A stretch of DNA of 64,000 nt, from the NCBI GenBank assembly GCA_013396995.1, contig VWZP01007508.1, positions 209,412 to 273,411 on the forward strand, given 5' to 3'. Position numbers and translations under genes: made by a program. Positions 37,801 through 50,400 of this stretch are shown piece by piece. The stretch is from Dicaeum eximium (lineage: Eukaryota; Chordata; Aves; Passeriformes; Dicaeidae). Each line of letters opens with the position of its first letter. The stretch's first letter is position 1. Under the pieces are notes generated by a model. It ran no database searches. It saw nothing but the letters and a program-made list of their open reading frames with translations, and was not told the origin of the DNA.

Positions 37801-39621
37801 TGGCCAGCAGTAACTACTGAAAATCAGTTGCTTACTAGGAGTCTCAGAGTGAGTCAGAGTTATCGTAGTTCTTTTGGAAGCTACTTCTGGATGGCCATCT
37901 TAGGCAGGAGGGGCATGATTCTAAGAATCACTTAACAGATGAATTCCTTTTAGTAATTGCCCAGTGTGGTCAGGAAAGGAAACTGAGTATGTGCTTTATA
38001 AACCTGTTTTGATTATTACTGGTGGTTCTTCTGCCCACTAGACATTTTAAGTTCTTAAAAACAGAGCTTTTTCACTGATAATTTTGCCAAAAGTCAAAAT
38101 TGAGGCCCTGATAATACCACAGTGCACTACTGCTGTATTGTATTTACTGAATCCCTTCAAAGGGACTATCGTATTATCACTGTGACCTCAAAAAAGAGCT
38201 GGAGGCCAGAAAGTTCATAATGTCACAATTAGGGACAGAGGAGAGCCAACAATGTGGTTTATAGAAAAGAGACCAGAAAAGACCTATCTGAGTCAGTGGA
38301 GTGTTTCCATTTTCCCCAGCTGATGTAGTGCACAAACCCATGATATACCCAGTTTCTCCAGACTTCCAGTTTACACTGAAGCAGGTCCTGTGCCAAGCTA
38401 TCCTGTTTACAAAACTTCTGTCTACACAGGGAAATAAACTGATAGAGCTCCCATAGCATAAACTGAGCTTTTCTAAAGGCTGTAGCTAGTTATTTAAGGG
38501 CAACTACTGTGGAATAGCTTATGCTACAGTGGTTACACCCATCACCTTCCCTGGAGAGAAGAAAATCCATTACAATATTCTAAACATGAACTCATTGTAC
38601 ACTTTTGCAGCATTTTCTTCAGGACTCTACAAATAGTCAACTTGAAATAACATTCTGAATGACATTAGTTGTCTTTGAACAGTTAACTCTAAAATCCAAT
38701 TACATGACTTGGAATGCTTAGCAAAACCTTGATTGGAGGCAATTAGAATTAAGAATGAGAAGAAAGAGGAATTATCAGATGGAGGAAAACTCCAAAGGAA
38801 AGGGAATGAATAGCAACAAAAGGAAAACTGTAAAGGAGAAAAATCAAAGTGCAGAATTAACGATCAAGATGGGAATGTTTCCTCAACTGAGAAATCATGG
38901 TGGTTATAAGCCTGAGTGAGCTACAGCAGTACAAAAGGATAGGATATCCTCTAGATCTTAATGCCTGTACCCTACTGATATCAGTGTGCACCTTGCTGGT
39001 TTAACTGCGTTATAGAGTCCTAAATTCAGGTAAGCAGTCATTAGACATGGAATCTGGCCTTCTCTACAGAATGACTTTTCATATTCCCAATGCCAAGGCA
39101 ATATTTTCCCCACATCATGCCCGTGTTTGTTCTGCCAGCCTTTTCACTGCTTGCTTCACTTATTCCCAATACGTCGGAGCCCAGCTCTAACATTTCACTC
39201 TAAGGATCTTTTAAAGGAACTGGGGTTTTGGCTCTGTTTTGAACAGGACAGAACAAGTTGCTGTTTTTTTTCCTCCCTGTGGCAGGCACTTCTGCCCTCT
39301 AAGCAGACTTAAATATTGTGACAGATTGAAGGAAAAGTGTGTTGTTTCCAGCAGTGTGGCAGGAGCTATGGAGCAGGGGAAATGACAAGGACCCTAGCTG
39401 TGCAACAGGAGCCAGCAAGGACAGAACAGGGCAGCAGTGCCTCCTCTCTCAAACCTGCCCTGAGGTACTGTCTGAGCTGGTGGGCACAGGTCAGTCAGTT
39501 TCCCACACAGTCCGTGGACAGGATTTTCAATCCTTGAAGGACCAGAAACTAAAGTGATTTTAGAGGTGTTGCTTCTTTTATTTTCATAATTTAGGAGCAG
39601 AAGGTTACCTTGATCAAAAAA
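34876..39621. other. Intergenic spacer
   Basis: This is AT-rich sequence with a long pyrimidine tract at about 37485-37525. The short open frames look random. No gene or transposon was recognised. Confidence 0.7.
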
Positions 39622-40792
39622 ATATCACAGAATCACAGAATGTCTAGGTTGGAAGAGACCTTCCAGTGCGTCGAGTCTAACCCATGCCCTGACACCTCAA
39701 CTAGATCATGGCACTGAGTGCCACATCCAATCTCTTTTGAAACACATCCAAGGGTGGTGATTCCACCACCTCCCCGGGCAGACTATTCCAGAACTTAATC
39801 ACTTGTTCTGTGAAAAACTTCTTCCTAATGTCCAGCCTGTATTTTCCTTGAGACTGTGTCCTCTGGTTCTGTCAGTTGCTGCTGGAGAAAGAGACCAACC
39901 CCCACCTGACTACAGCCACCTTTCAGGGAGTTGTAGAGAGTGATAAGGTCACCCCTGAGTCTCCTTTTCTCCAGGCTAAACACCCCCAGCTCCCTCAGTC
40001 GTTCCTCACAGGGTTTGTGTTCCCAGCCCCTCACCAGCCTCGTTGCCTCCTCTGGACAGGCTCCAGCATCTCAACGTCCTCCCTAAACTGAGGGGCCAGA
40101 ACTGGACACAGCACTCAAGGTGTGGCCTCACCAGTGCTGAGTACAGGGGCAGAATGACCTCCCTGCTCCTGCTGGCCACACCATTCCTGATCCAGGCCAG
40201 GGTGCCATTGGCCTTCTTGGCCCCCAGGGCACACTGCTGGCTCATGTTCAGTCGCTGTCACCAGCACCCCCAGGTCCCTTTCTGCCTGGGCACTGTCCAG
40301 CCACACTATCCCCAGCCTATAAAGCTGCATGGGGTTATTGTGGCCAAAATGCAGGACTCAGCACTTGGACTTATTAAACTTCATCTTGTTAGACTCTGCC
40401 CATCCATCCAACCCCTCCAGGTCTCTTTGCAGAGGCATCCTACCTTCCATCAGATCGACACATGTTCCCAGCTCAGTGTCATCTGCAAATTTACTGATAA
40501 GAGACTCAATCTCCTCATCCATGTCATCAATAAAAATACTGAACAGAGCTGGCCCCAGCACAGATCCCTGAGGGACACCACTGGTGACTGTCCCCAGCTA
40601 GATGCAGCACTGTTCACCACCACTCTCTGGGCCAGGCCATCCAGCCAGTTCCTAGCCCAGCAAAGAGAGCTCCTGTCCAAGCCACGGGCTGCCAGCTTTT
40701 CCAGGAGTGTGCTGTGGGAGACAGTGTCAAAGGCCTTGCTGAGGTCCAAATAGACAACATCCACAGCCCTTCCTGCATCCACCAGGCAGGTC
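39622..40792 (-). mobile_element. CR1 LINE, 3' part with reverse-transcriptase remnant
   Basis: This is the minus-strand sense of CR1. It ends near 39626 in the terminal repeat TTCTGTGATTCTGTGAT. Farther upstream the minus strand encodes reverse-transcriptase pieces in shifted frames: VDVVYLDLSKAFDTVSH (about 40700-40780), then LFSIFIDDMDEEIESLISKF followed by the ADDTELG catalytic core (FADD form of the YADD motif). It is an inactive pseudo-copy with frameshifts. CR1 similarity stops abruptly near 40792. Confidence 0.95.
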
Positions 40793-40925
40793 ACTTTGGA
40801 AGTAGGTTGTTGTTTACCTTGTTCCTGCCACCTTTTCAAGCTTGTGAATGGCAAAAAATTGTGATAGCAAAGCAAGTCTTTAGTTTTGGCACTGTGCTAA
40901 CTGTGAGTGGCTGGTAGCATTGGTG
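40793..40925. other. Non-CR1 sequence abutting a contig join
   Basis: About 133 bp that do not match the CR1 expected here. They sit between two CR1 blocks and run up to the single N at 40926. The reverse-transcriptase segment expected at this position is absent. Confidence 0.6.
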
Positions 40926-40926
40926 N
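40926..40926. other. Single-N assembly join inside CR1
   Basis: One N lies exactly where CR1 similarity resumes. It is probably a gap of unknown size. Confidence 0.85.
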
Positions 40927-41645
40927 AACCATTCTGCTCCCTGGCACCATTGACCAACCCAAGAGGACAGTTGTTCTGAAGGCAAGTCATCTTCCCACTG
41001 AAGACTGAGGCAAAGAAGGCATTGAGCACTTCTGCCTTCTGCTCATCTTCTGCTCTTCTGCCTCATCCTCATCTCAGTCTTAGCAGTTCCTAAGTTCCCT
41101 CCATCATCCAATAAAGAACAAAGGTTTACCCTTCCTTTTACCATTAATATATTTGTAAAAACATTTTTATTATCCTTTACAGAAGTTGCCATTTTGAGTT
41201 CAAACTGAGCTTTAGCCTCCCTAATTTTTTTCCTACATACTCTAGCAGCCCCCTTAAGTACCTCCTGAGAGACCTGGCCCTCCTTCCAAAGATGATACAT
41301 CCTCTTTTTACTCCTAAGTTCTTCCAAAACCTCCTTGCCCATCCAGGCTGAACATTTACCTCGTCGACTTACTTTTCAGCACACAGGGACAGTCTGTTCC
41401 TCCGCTCTCAAGATCTCTGTTTTGAAGCATTCCTACTTCTCTTGAGCTCCTTTGTTTCTAAGGGCTGCTTCCCAAGGAACTCTCCGAATAAGTCTCCTAA
41501 ATAGGCCAAAGTCTGCCCTCTGGAAGTCCAGTGTAAGGGTCTTATTGGTGTTCTTCCTGATTCCACCAAATATAGAGAGCTCTATAATTTCATGATTGCT
41601 CTGCCCTAAACAGCCTCCAACCTCCACATCTCCCACCAGCCCATC
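40927..41645 (-). mobile_element. CR1 LINE, ORF2 middle part
   Basis: The minus strand encodes the region between the endonuclease and reverse transcriptase of CR1 ORF2. Recognisable in order are CLGQSNHEIIELSIFGGIRK, LDFQRADFGLFRRLIRRVPW, a KAQFELKMATSVKDNKNVF segment, and KAEVLNAFFASVFSGK. It has frame breaks and is non-functional. It is collinear with the 39622-40792 block, so the two were probably one insertion. Confidence 0.92.
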
Positions 41646-44600
41646 TTTGTGATATTTGAGGGAATGTTATCTATGTAGTGGAAATTTTTTTCCCTGTTTT
41701 TAATGTTCAGGTGTGTTTTTAATACCTGTGCATTGATGTGTATCCACATCTGCTAGGAAAGCCTTTCTGTTTGAGATTAGGAATGAAAGGGATTCCTTTG
41801 TTTTAAATCTTAGTTTGACCAAGTTAGGCAAGGAAGTTAGATGAATGTTTTACTCCAAATGTTTCTTCAGGGGAACAAAACTTCAAAAAACTGGAAACAT
41901 GGGATGGGAAGTCTGAATTAGCTGCAGGAAGTGAGACATGAGCAAGTGGACTGGACAGGAGAGACTCTGCCTGGAGCTTTCAGAGCCGGGTTCTAGATAA
42001 TTCCAGACAATGTGGTATCTACTGGTAACAACTGACTTAGGATGTGTCAAGAAAATGCACACTGTATTTCTTGGGTTATTCACATGAAAAGCAGTAAAGT
42101 GCTACAAGTGACATGAAATCCAGCACAGCAGTTTGGGGGGCACACCTTGGGGCAGTTTGGACAGATCTGTGCACCAAAGGTGAGTAGATTGCTCAACAAA
42201 GAATTTCTTCATGTGAAGTTCTCACAACATAAGGGTTCTTTAATATAGTGGAAAGAGGTAAAAATGAGACCCAAGGGCAGTAGAGGGAAAGCAGCAAATG
42301 CAAATGAGAAGCCTGTGTGCTTTTTAACAGTGTGTGTGATTAATAGGTGTCAAGGAAGGTGCTGATTTTCCACCTCTTGATGCTCTCACTTCAAAGCAGT
42401 GCACCTTTCTGGAAGCAGTGCTTCAGCTGAACAGAGCCATGGATCTCAGCAGAATAATAAATGGGTAAAATGTAACTGCCTTCACAAACAGGAGTCAACC
42501 TCAGAGAGCTGTCGTTTCATCCTGCCCTTAAATTCTCCCAGTCTGTGAAATTTCTTAGACAGTTTTGACTTCCTCATCTGAGATTTCATATTGCTTCTTT
42601 CTGCATTTAGTTTAATGTTCTAAATTTGTGCCTGAAGGCCAGAGGTGCCTTTTTTGTTCTTGTTCCTTAAACACTGACTTCAAGGATGAAAACATTCCTG
42701 TCTTTCCAAATCTGGAAAAATGCAAAATGGTCATATTACCAAGGGGAGAGAGAGGAGGGGGGGAAAAAAATAAATAAAGAAAAGGAATACTGTGTACCCA
42801 ACAAAATAGAGGCAAGAATGCAAGAATGCAGGAATGTAAATGTGTTACAGGCAGTTATTAGGATTTTGGATGCAAAAAATAAAACTCAGAAAAGACTGAA
42901 GATTTGAAAAGGCATAATACAATCCAATTTATTTAGACTAGAAATTGCCCTCCCTAGATTGCTACGGTGACAAGAAAAGTTATGAAAAGATGATAATCAT
43001 ATTTGTTTTAAGTCTGGCAGTTTCCACTGAAATGCCTGTATCTCTATTATAGTTTTTTTTTTGAAGGAAATGCCTTGGGGAATTACTAGAAAAATGATCT
43101 TTATTAAGTGTTCATGGCCATCTGAACTATCCACCCATCCAGTATAAATGTGTTCTGGCAAAACAAGTGTTTGTGTTGCCATGGCCTTTCCCATGATGTT
43201 ATTTTCTTAAGCAAAAGCATTTTTCTAGCTGAGATCTTAACAAGGACATAGGCAGGGCGCCATGATTCAGTCCTTGAAGAGCAAAATAATGATTTGGAAG
43301 GAATGGTGAAGGAAAAAGATGGTCTCAGAGGGGGTAGAGCACAAGACTTAGGTATCTGGTGTTTCTTTTGCCCAACAGAAGCAGTGATTCCTTCCACTAA
43401 CCACCCCAGTTCTGCAAGAGAGCCGTGCAGCCTCCACCAGCCCTGCAAAAACGCTGATGAGCTCAGTGCTGAGATTCTCCTGAGGCATCCTCAGAATAGG
43501 GAAAATCTTCCTTAAAAATAGCAGCTCAATTATTATTTGCTGAGCATATCACACACCTCAGATACAGGCTTCCAAAAATCAGGTTGTAGGGCCCTGTACT
43601 GTGCAAAGGTACAGGGATTCTGCACAAAAAATATTTTCTCAAGGTCTGTGTGGATCCGTGTGTTGTATTCGCAAGGTTTTAACAACTGTTGTATATGCTT
43701 GGGTTTGGGGGTTTTTCTGCTTTTGTCCTGCAAAATCTCTTTGGGAAGGTGCTGCCTAAGGGTTTCACATTGGTTTCTGTTCTCTGGTGAATACCTCTGC
43801 AAATGAAAGTGATTGTGAATTTTACTTAATTTATGGATTTATACTGTGGGTTCAGATTAATATCAAAATGTTTTAGCATAAAAACAGGTGAACAGATCTC
43901 ATAAGCATTGAACAATGTTATTATAAAGTCACAGTGACTAAAGCAAAACTAATGGGTGCTTATATAAAGTGAACAAGGACAAGGCAGGTGTTGAGTCCCC
44001 CTTTCTCTGCATATCTTCCCAAATTCCAGTAATCATCCCTTTCTGAGGCAGAGGTTGTCTCTGAATCCGTCTGCTTCCCATTCGCCAAGGGGCCACAAAT
44101 TCCTTTCAGAAATAATAAAAATCAAAACATGAAGAACAGCAGGACCAAAGGCTGGGGCTTAGCTCTCATAGGGTTTTGATGAGATTTGGGTTTTTTCCTT
44201 CCTTCAGCTTCTGTGGGACACCTCACTCAAACTGCTTTCATAGCCCTGTAGCTCCACAAGTCACATCAGAATATTGATTTCAACAGAAAATATAAAGGGA
44301 ATAAGGTCCATGAATGCTGAATGTAGGTCCAAATCCAGTTAAGTATCTATTTATAGAAGAAAACACATTAGCAAAAAAACCAAACCAAACCAAACAGGAA
44401 AAAAAAAAAAACTAACAAAAAATAAAAATACAGTAGGCCTGTAAAAATAGAATAGGCAGGATCATCATGAGAGGGTGAGTTCACATCTCACTGAACACCT
44501 GAACACAGCACCATTTTAGCAAAGAGATCAATTACAGAACTATGGCAAAACAAAAAAAGCAACACAGATAATTTTATTTGCCATTAGATGAAATTAATTA

Positions 44601-45944
44601 GTGTGACACTAAGGCAGCAAATAGCATTTGATATAAAGAATAGAATATGTTAGAACTTTGCTCCAGAAAGTGTGTAATGTGTTTCCCTAACTACTGAGAC
44701 CCATTCACTCTCATGCTCCTGCACTGAAGTTACTTTTAGAAATCCCAGGAACAGAGCTCTGCTCCATCCTCTGGGAAGCAATTCCTCAGCCTACTACCTC
44801 ACAATAAGTTCTTGCTGTTCAACTCAACACTTACCTGCCATCTCACTGATATTGCTGAAGTATCTTCAATAACACATACTTGACATCTTTCATATTCATA
44901 CTCATTGAAAAAAATCCCAAGATATCTAATCTAAAGCTAAAAATCCACAGAAAGAACATGAGGAACAAGAGCTAAATTCAGTTTGCTTTATGCAACTAAT
45001 TTGAATGAAATTAAAAGGCTATTTAGGGGGGGAAACAAACTTACAGCATTACATAACACCAGTCATATCTTTGTAATACAACCTTTTGAAATTAGATTAG
45101 AGAGAAAATTCTGGGTTAAAATTGACTCAATTAAGTCTCCTGCTCTTGCAGTTCAAGAGGGACATGCCTGATGCATGAAGCAATAATGGAGCTGTGTGCT
45201 GTGGGGTGTATCTGGCTCATGACTAAATCCTAAGTGGATTTAATTGTCACAGTGTGGTGCAGGGAGCTTGCAAGCTCCATTCAGCAAGAAAAGGGTTGAC
45301 CTGGATAGTGATTCTGGAACAGAGGGAAAGGGAATGAGCTGGAGGAGATGACAAGGCTGCCAGGAGAGCAGCAAAGATCACCCAAAATGTAACATCACTT
45401 AAAGGGAGGCATTCCTAAATTGATGCTGTCAGGAATTCAGAGATGTGGGTGAACCAAAAAAAGATCTAGAGGCTGAAGATAGGGCTCTAAATTGAGTTTA
45501 CTGGTACTTACCTACTGCTACAAACAGTGAAAGTAATTTATAGGTCTGCCTAAAATTTATAGTTGTCAGGAAAAATGAGTTAAAATAACCTGTGAAAAAG
45601 GAAAACTTGTAAAATTTTTGGGTTTTTTTGTTATTTGTTATCTATCTTCAACAAAAAGCTGGAAAACAAAATGTAATTACAATTTACTTCCAAGTATGTC
45701 CTTTATTTTTATGAAAATGAATATTATATTTAATTAATACAGAATTATTAGGAATTACATGTTTTACTGAGGAAATACTGATGAATTTCTAAATATTAGA
45801 TATAAGTTATGTGGTCCCTGTGATAAAATATTTTAGCTGTTTATCTTATGAAAGCATTTCTAATTGTCCCAGTTTCTTTACTGGTAAATAATTTATTTAA
45901 TGAAATACTTTAAAACTATTCTTCTGTAACTTGTGGAAAACACA
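41646..45944. other. Intergenic spacer
   Basis: This is AT-rich, with an A/CAAA-rich stretch near 44375-44425. At 43533-43806 both strands carry an 89-codon open frame; neither resembles a known protein. No gene was recognised. Confidence 0.7.
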
Positions 45945-46495
45945 CCAGTTCTCAATCCACCTCCCTGTTCACTCATCCAGTCCCTGCTTCCTGAGTTTGC
46001 CTGTGAGGATGTTGTGAGAGACAGTGAAGGCAGACAAAATGCACTGCTCTCCCCTCACCCCTCCACCTTCATCATAAAAGGCAATCAGGTTGGTCAAGCA
46101 TGATTTACCCATAGTGAATCCACCTGATTCCACCGTCTTGTCTTCCCTGTGGACAGAGATGGCCTCCAGAATGAGGCTCCGTCTTCTTTCCAGGGATTGA
46201 GGTGAGGGTGACTGGCTGGTGGCTCCCTGGGTCCTCCTTGTCCTTTTTGAAGACTGGGTGACATTTCTTCCAGTCCCCACACACCTGTCCTGATCACCGG
46301 CACCTTTCAAAGATGATCGTGGGCAGCTTCACTCTGGAGTCTGCCAGCTCTCAGCACTTGTGGATGTATCCATCCCATCAGGGCCCATGGGTTTGTGGGA
46401 GTTAAGTTTTCCCAGATGTTCTCTAACCCCATCCTCCTTGAGAAAGGAAAGGTCTTCCTTCCAATATTCCTTTACCCTGGTTTCAATATTTTATG
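45945..46495 (-). mobile_element. CR1 LINE internal (reverse transcriptase) fragment
   Basis: The minus strand contains CR1 reverse-transcriptase blocks: GDWKKCHPVFKKD (a degenerate PxDWKKGNVTPIFKKG box), a NLIAFYDEGG-type segment, and TVSHNILTGKLRKQGLDE. Stops and frame changes make it inactive. It is truncated at both ends. Confidence 0.9.
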
Positions 46496-47299
46496 AGTTT
46501 TGCAATTTAAATTAAAGTTTAAATTATTCAAAATTCTCTAACTTTGGAATATGTTAGCTTCTTCCCAGTATGCACGTGGTACCAATCAGATCCCCAGTTC
46601 ACTTCATATTTCCAAATAAGCTATGTGATTCAAAATTTACATTAAGATTTGGCCCAGAACCTTGTTTATTATGTAAATGAACAGTAAGATAACTCTTTTG
46701 CTTAGGACTTGAGGATGGGCAGTGGGAGACGTGGATTCTAATTTACAACCTGACTATTAATCATGCAAAAGCTGTTAAGAACCAGCATTTCTTTCATGTC
46801 TTGATGGTTTGTCCATCAATTGATTGGCTGTCCTTTATGGTCTACTATCATGGCCCTTCTGATGCAAGCTGAATTGCAGTAGTCCGGTTGTACATCTCTT
46901 ACGTTTTGGATAAGAATGATCTGGTAATGTATTTCACTTTTAATTAGCAATTGAGCAGCATAGGTTCATTTTTCCACTGCTTTTTAAATGCCAGTGCATG
47001 GTGTAAATAGCTTGAGAATGAATGTCATCATTGGTCTGTCACAGGGAGGTATTATTCATGTCCCAAATCTTTGGAGGAATTAAATTCTCTGTTCAGATTC
47101 ATAAACAATAAGTTTTTAATTTCTTGCATGGAAATTAAGACAGTTGTGAACACCCAGTAGTGACACAGGGGGATTCAGCTGCAAGGAGAGGCCTTCCCAA
47201 TGCCTATGGTTTTCTTCTTACAAAGATTTTCACCTCTGCTGTAGGAACAGTTGAACTGCATGCAAAACTTGTCCCAAATCACCACATTCTATAGCACAG

Positions 47300-47370
47300 G
47301 GACACTTTTCACTAGACCAGGTTGCTCAGAGCTCCACCCAGCCTGGCCTTGAACGCTTGCAGGGGTGGAT
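47300..47370 (-). mobile_element. Short CR1 LINE remnant
   Basis: The minus strand reads like the CR1 3' region: TTCAAGGCCAGGCTGG-like, then the GAGCAACCTGGTCTAGTG-like line. It is truncated on both sides. Confidence 0.85.
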
Positions 47371-47424
47371 GGTTATTCCATTTCCCTGTTGTGAGATGGG
47401 TTATTCCATTTCACTGCTGTGAGG
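47371..47424. repeat. 28-bp-period tandem duplication
   Basis: GGTTATTCCATTTCCCTG at 47371 recurs at 47399 with small changes. It lies next to the CR1 remnant. Confidence 0.8.
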
Positions 47425-50400
47425 AAGAGCAAGACAATTATAGAGACAGGCTGCTGAAGGTCACCATCAGTTAAATCTGCCAACTGCTACATGTACTGAA
47501 TCACTGCTTTCCAGAAAGTGGCTGAGCGTCCCCTGCTGTGGGGAAGTAGAGAATTAATCTTTTGATTTTCCTTTGCACACAGCCTTTGGTTTTGCTTTAT
47601 TAACTTGCCTTTACCTTGATGCACAAGTTCTGTCCTGTCTTATTTTCTCCACCTCTGTCCTGATGAGGAGAAGAGTAATAGAGCAGCTTGGTGGGCACCT
47701 GGCTGCCAGACAAGGTCAAACTCCTGCACTATCTGATAGATTTTTTGGAAATGTTGTGATGGATTTTATTTTGGTTGGATGCATTTTTATACCTGTAAAG
47801 ATTGTGATAAGGCCAAGAAATGGAAGTGCATTCTTGTCCAAATTCTGTGTTTGTCCTCTGTGTTTGAAGGACTGAGCAAGATTTGCCAGACTATCCAGTT
47901 GTTGGTCAAAAGTTGGAGGCGCTACCAGAACATGCTGCTCTAATATTTATGAACTATGTAATTTTAAGCATCCTGTTGCTGGGGTTTGAAATAGTGCTAA
48001 AGTCTCTCTGGTATAACCCAGAAATTAACTAATTGTGAATCTAATCAGTTATAGGAGATCAACTACCTTGAAGCACTGAGGCCCCTCACTGATGTTACTC
48101 AGAAGATGTTTGTGGCAAGTAGTCTGTGATTTGAGACTCCTAGAAAGAATTTGAGAATAGGGGTCACAGATCTCTAGCACAGTGGTGAAATGGGTTAAGG
48201 AGGTGCTTATTTGGGTTGTTTTTTTTTTTTAGTTATTTTTGCCCTAAATCAAATTAGCTATGAAGGTGTTACCAGTTTTGTAAAACAATGTAACCTCTTG
48301 TTCTGGTCTCTGGGATTTCCTGTAATTGCATGAATGGAAGACAAAGAACAAGGGCTCTGTACATTGGAACCTTCAGAAAGGGGACTAAGGCCAGTGACAG
48401 TGTCTCCTCCTTTCAGGAGGTTGTGGTGTGGTTATGAGACCTGGAGATTGGTTTGAGTTCCCATACCATCTAAGAGACATGTATTATAAAATTAAGCCAC
48501 TCGAGGTCACGTCAGTGTTGGTAGGCACTAGAAAGCCACGCTGCCTGGTGCTGGGCCATTCTGCAGAGCCTGCCTTGGCACACATCCCAAGGGTACCCAC
48601 AGAGCATGAAAGGAGCAATCAGCCAAGAAAAGCAGGAAAAAGTGTTCTTCTGAAGTGGGGGAAGGGATGCTGTTTGTTTTCTGATTTTAATCTGCAGAAG
48701 TCCAAGAAAGGGAACCAAAAAATTAAAGAGTGGGAGGACTGAACTGGAGGAGAGGAGAGTAAAAGTATCTTTTTACATCAAGAATAGCCAAAGCAGACCA
48801 CTGTTTAAACCTTGCAACTTCATTATTCTTCATCCAGCTGGCAGTCTGTTAGAAGAATCCTCCTGACTCCTGGGTATAGAGATTTTGGAGAAATGCAGGT
48901 TTTCCCATTTCCACTCTTGCAAGAGTAACAATTTCCTTGCCAGAAACACCATGGGGAAAGCAATGTATCTGGAACTTTGTCCTAGAGTAAGATCAGAGAG
49001 AACTCGGCTGCTGCTTCAGGAGCCCAGAGGGGACATCCAGGACAAGGCCAAGAAGAATCTGTCAGTGTTGGTGTCAAAGACAGGTAGCCAACTGCACTGT
49101 GTGCCTGTTCACAGAGATTCCTTCAAAGTGCCATATTAGCCAAAGCCTCTGCTGTACTGTCCAAGCCAGAATTCCAAAGCTTAACTGCTCTCTGCCAGGA
49201 GAAACTGGTTTCTGTCTCCTGGTTTCCTGCAGAGCTTTCAGAAGCAGAACATAAGCATGTCACCGGAGCCACAGGAAGAGTGTGGTTTGTCCTGCCTGGC
49301 AGCCCCTGAAAACCCACATCTTCCCTGGTGCTTTTTTGCCTAAGTGTTTGAAAACATGTCACTGAAAGGTGCTTGCAGGCAATAGACTCTTTACTGCTTC
49401 AGTAAAAATGTCCATCCTGGCAAACTGCAATGAGACAAACTGTGATGCTGCCTGAAGAAGGAGTACCAGCCATGGCTTTTTTCTGTTGTCAGTGACAAGG
49501 GCAGCAGAAATTACAGCTCTCAAGTAAAGTGTATGCATCTTCCTTGACACAGCTGATCCAGGCTGAAGTATGCCTTGATATTGCTGTGAGACCAGGAAGT
49601 CTTTCTCTTTATTGTCTGTGTTCTTTTCAGTGCCTTGTAGTAACCAAAAAGACAGGCAAGAGATCCATCCAGTGGCATATGATGGAGAGAAAGAGAAATG
49701 TGGGGCAGAAGAAGACACTTTTCTGGAGAAAAACTGGAGACTGGGGGAGATAAACTAAGCTTGATTTTGTTATTTGTGTTGAGCTCAGCAACATAAACCA
49801 CAAGCCAGTAACTTTTAAATATAATACTCTCTGTTGTAATATAAAACAGTCTTTATGAACTCTCTTACCACTTTGTGTTTCAAGGCATTTTGAATTTTAA
49901 AGTCTTCAGCCCAAGCATGTCCACATGCACTACCTAACCTATTTAACCATGCATGTTTGCAACTTTTTAAAGAATTGTATATAGAGGGGAACTAACCAAA
50001 ATAATAGAAACAGATAGTCCTGAAAACTTAACACAATAGATTCAAAACTGATCCATTTCCCATTTTCTTAAATTTCCAACCAGCTTTTTCCAAAGTAAAA
50101 CAGAAACATCTTGACGCTGCCATAGCCATACACATGTAGATTTCATTTGGAATTTTCAAAGGTCAGAGCAACTATGTATTTTGGAAAGCCATTTAGGAGC
50201 ACAGATACTATTCTTAGATAGTAAACAAATGAAGATGGACTTCTATGCCTCTAGCTGAACACAAACTTACAAAGAAGTCCACAACTAAATATATCTGATA
50301 CTAAATATTGTGGTATTCTGGGATTCTATATATTTTATCACTTCTTAGATACATTTATTTAATTCTTCTTATCAATAAAAGGTGTCCTTAGTCAGATATG

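Noticed and set aside
40043..40753. A 236-codon plus-strand open frame, the longest in the window
   Set aside because: It is the antisense of the CR1 3' half. The minus strand here carries CR1 reverse-transcriptase motifs and the CR1 terminal repeat.
43533..43806. An 89-codon open frame on each strand at the same place
   Set aside because: No recognisable protein, no splice context and no promoter signal. Two opposite open frames of this size occur by chance.
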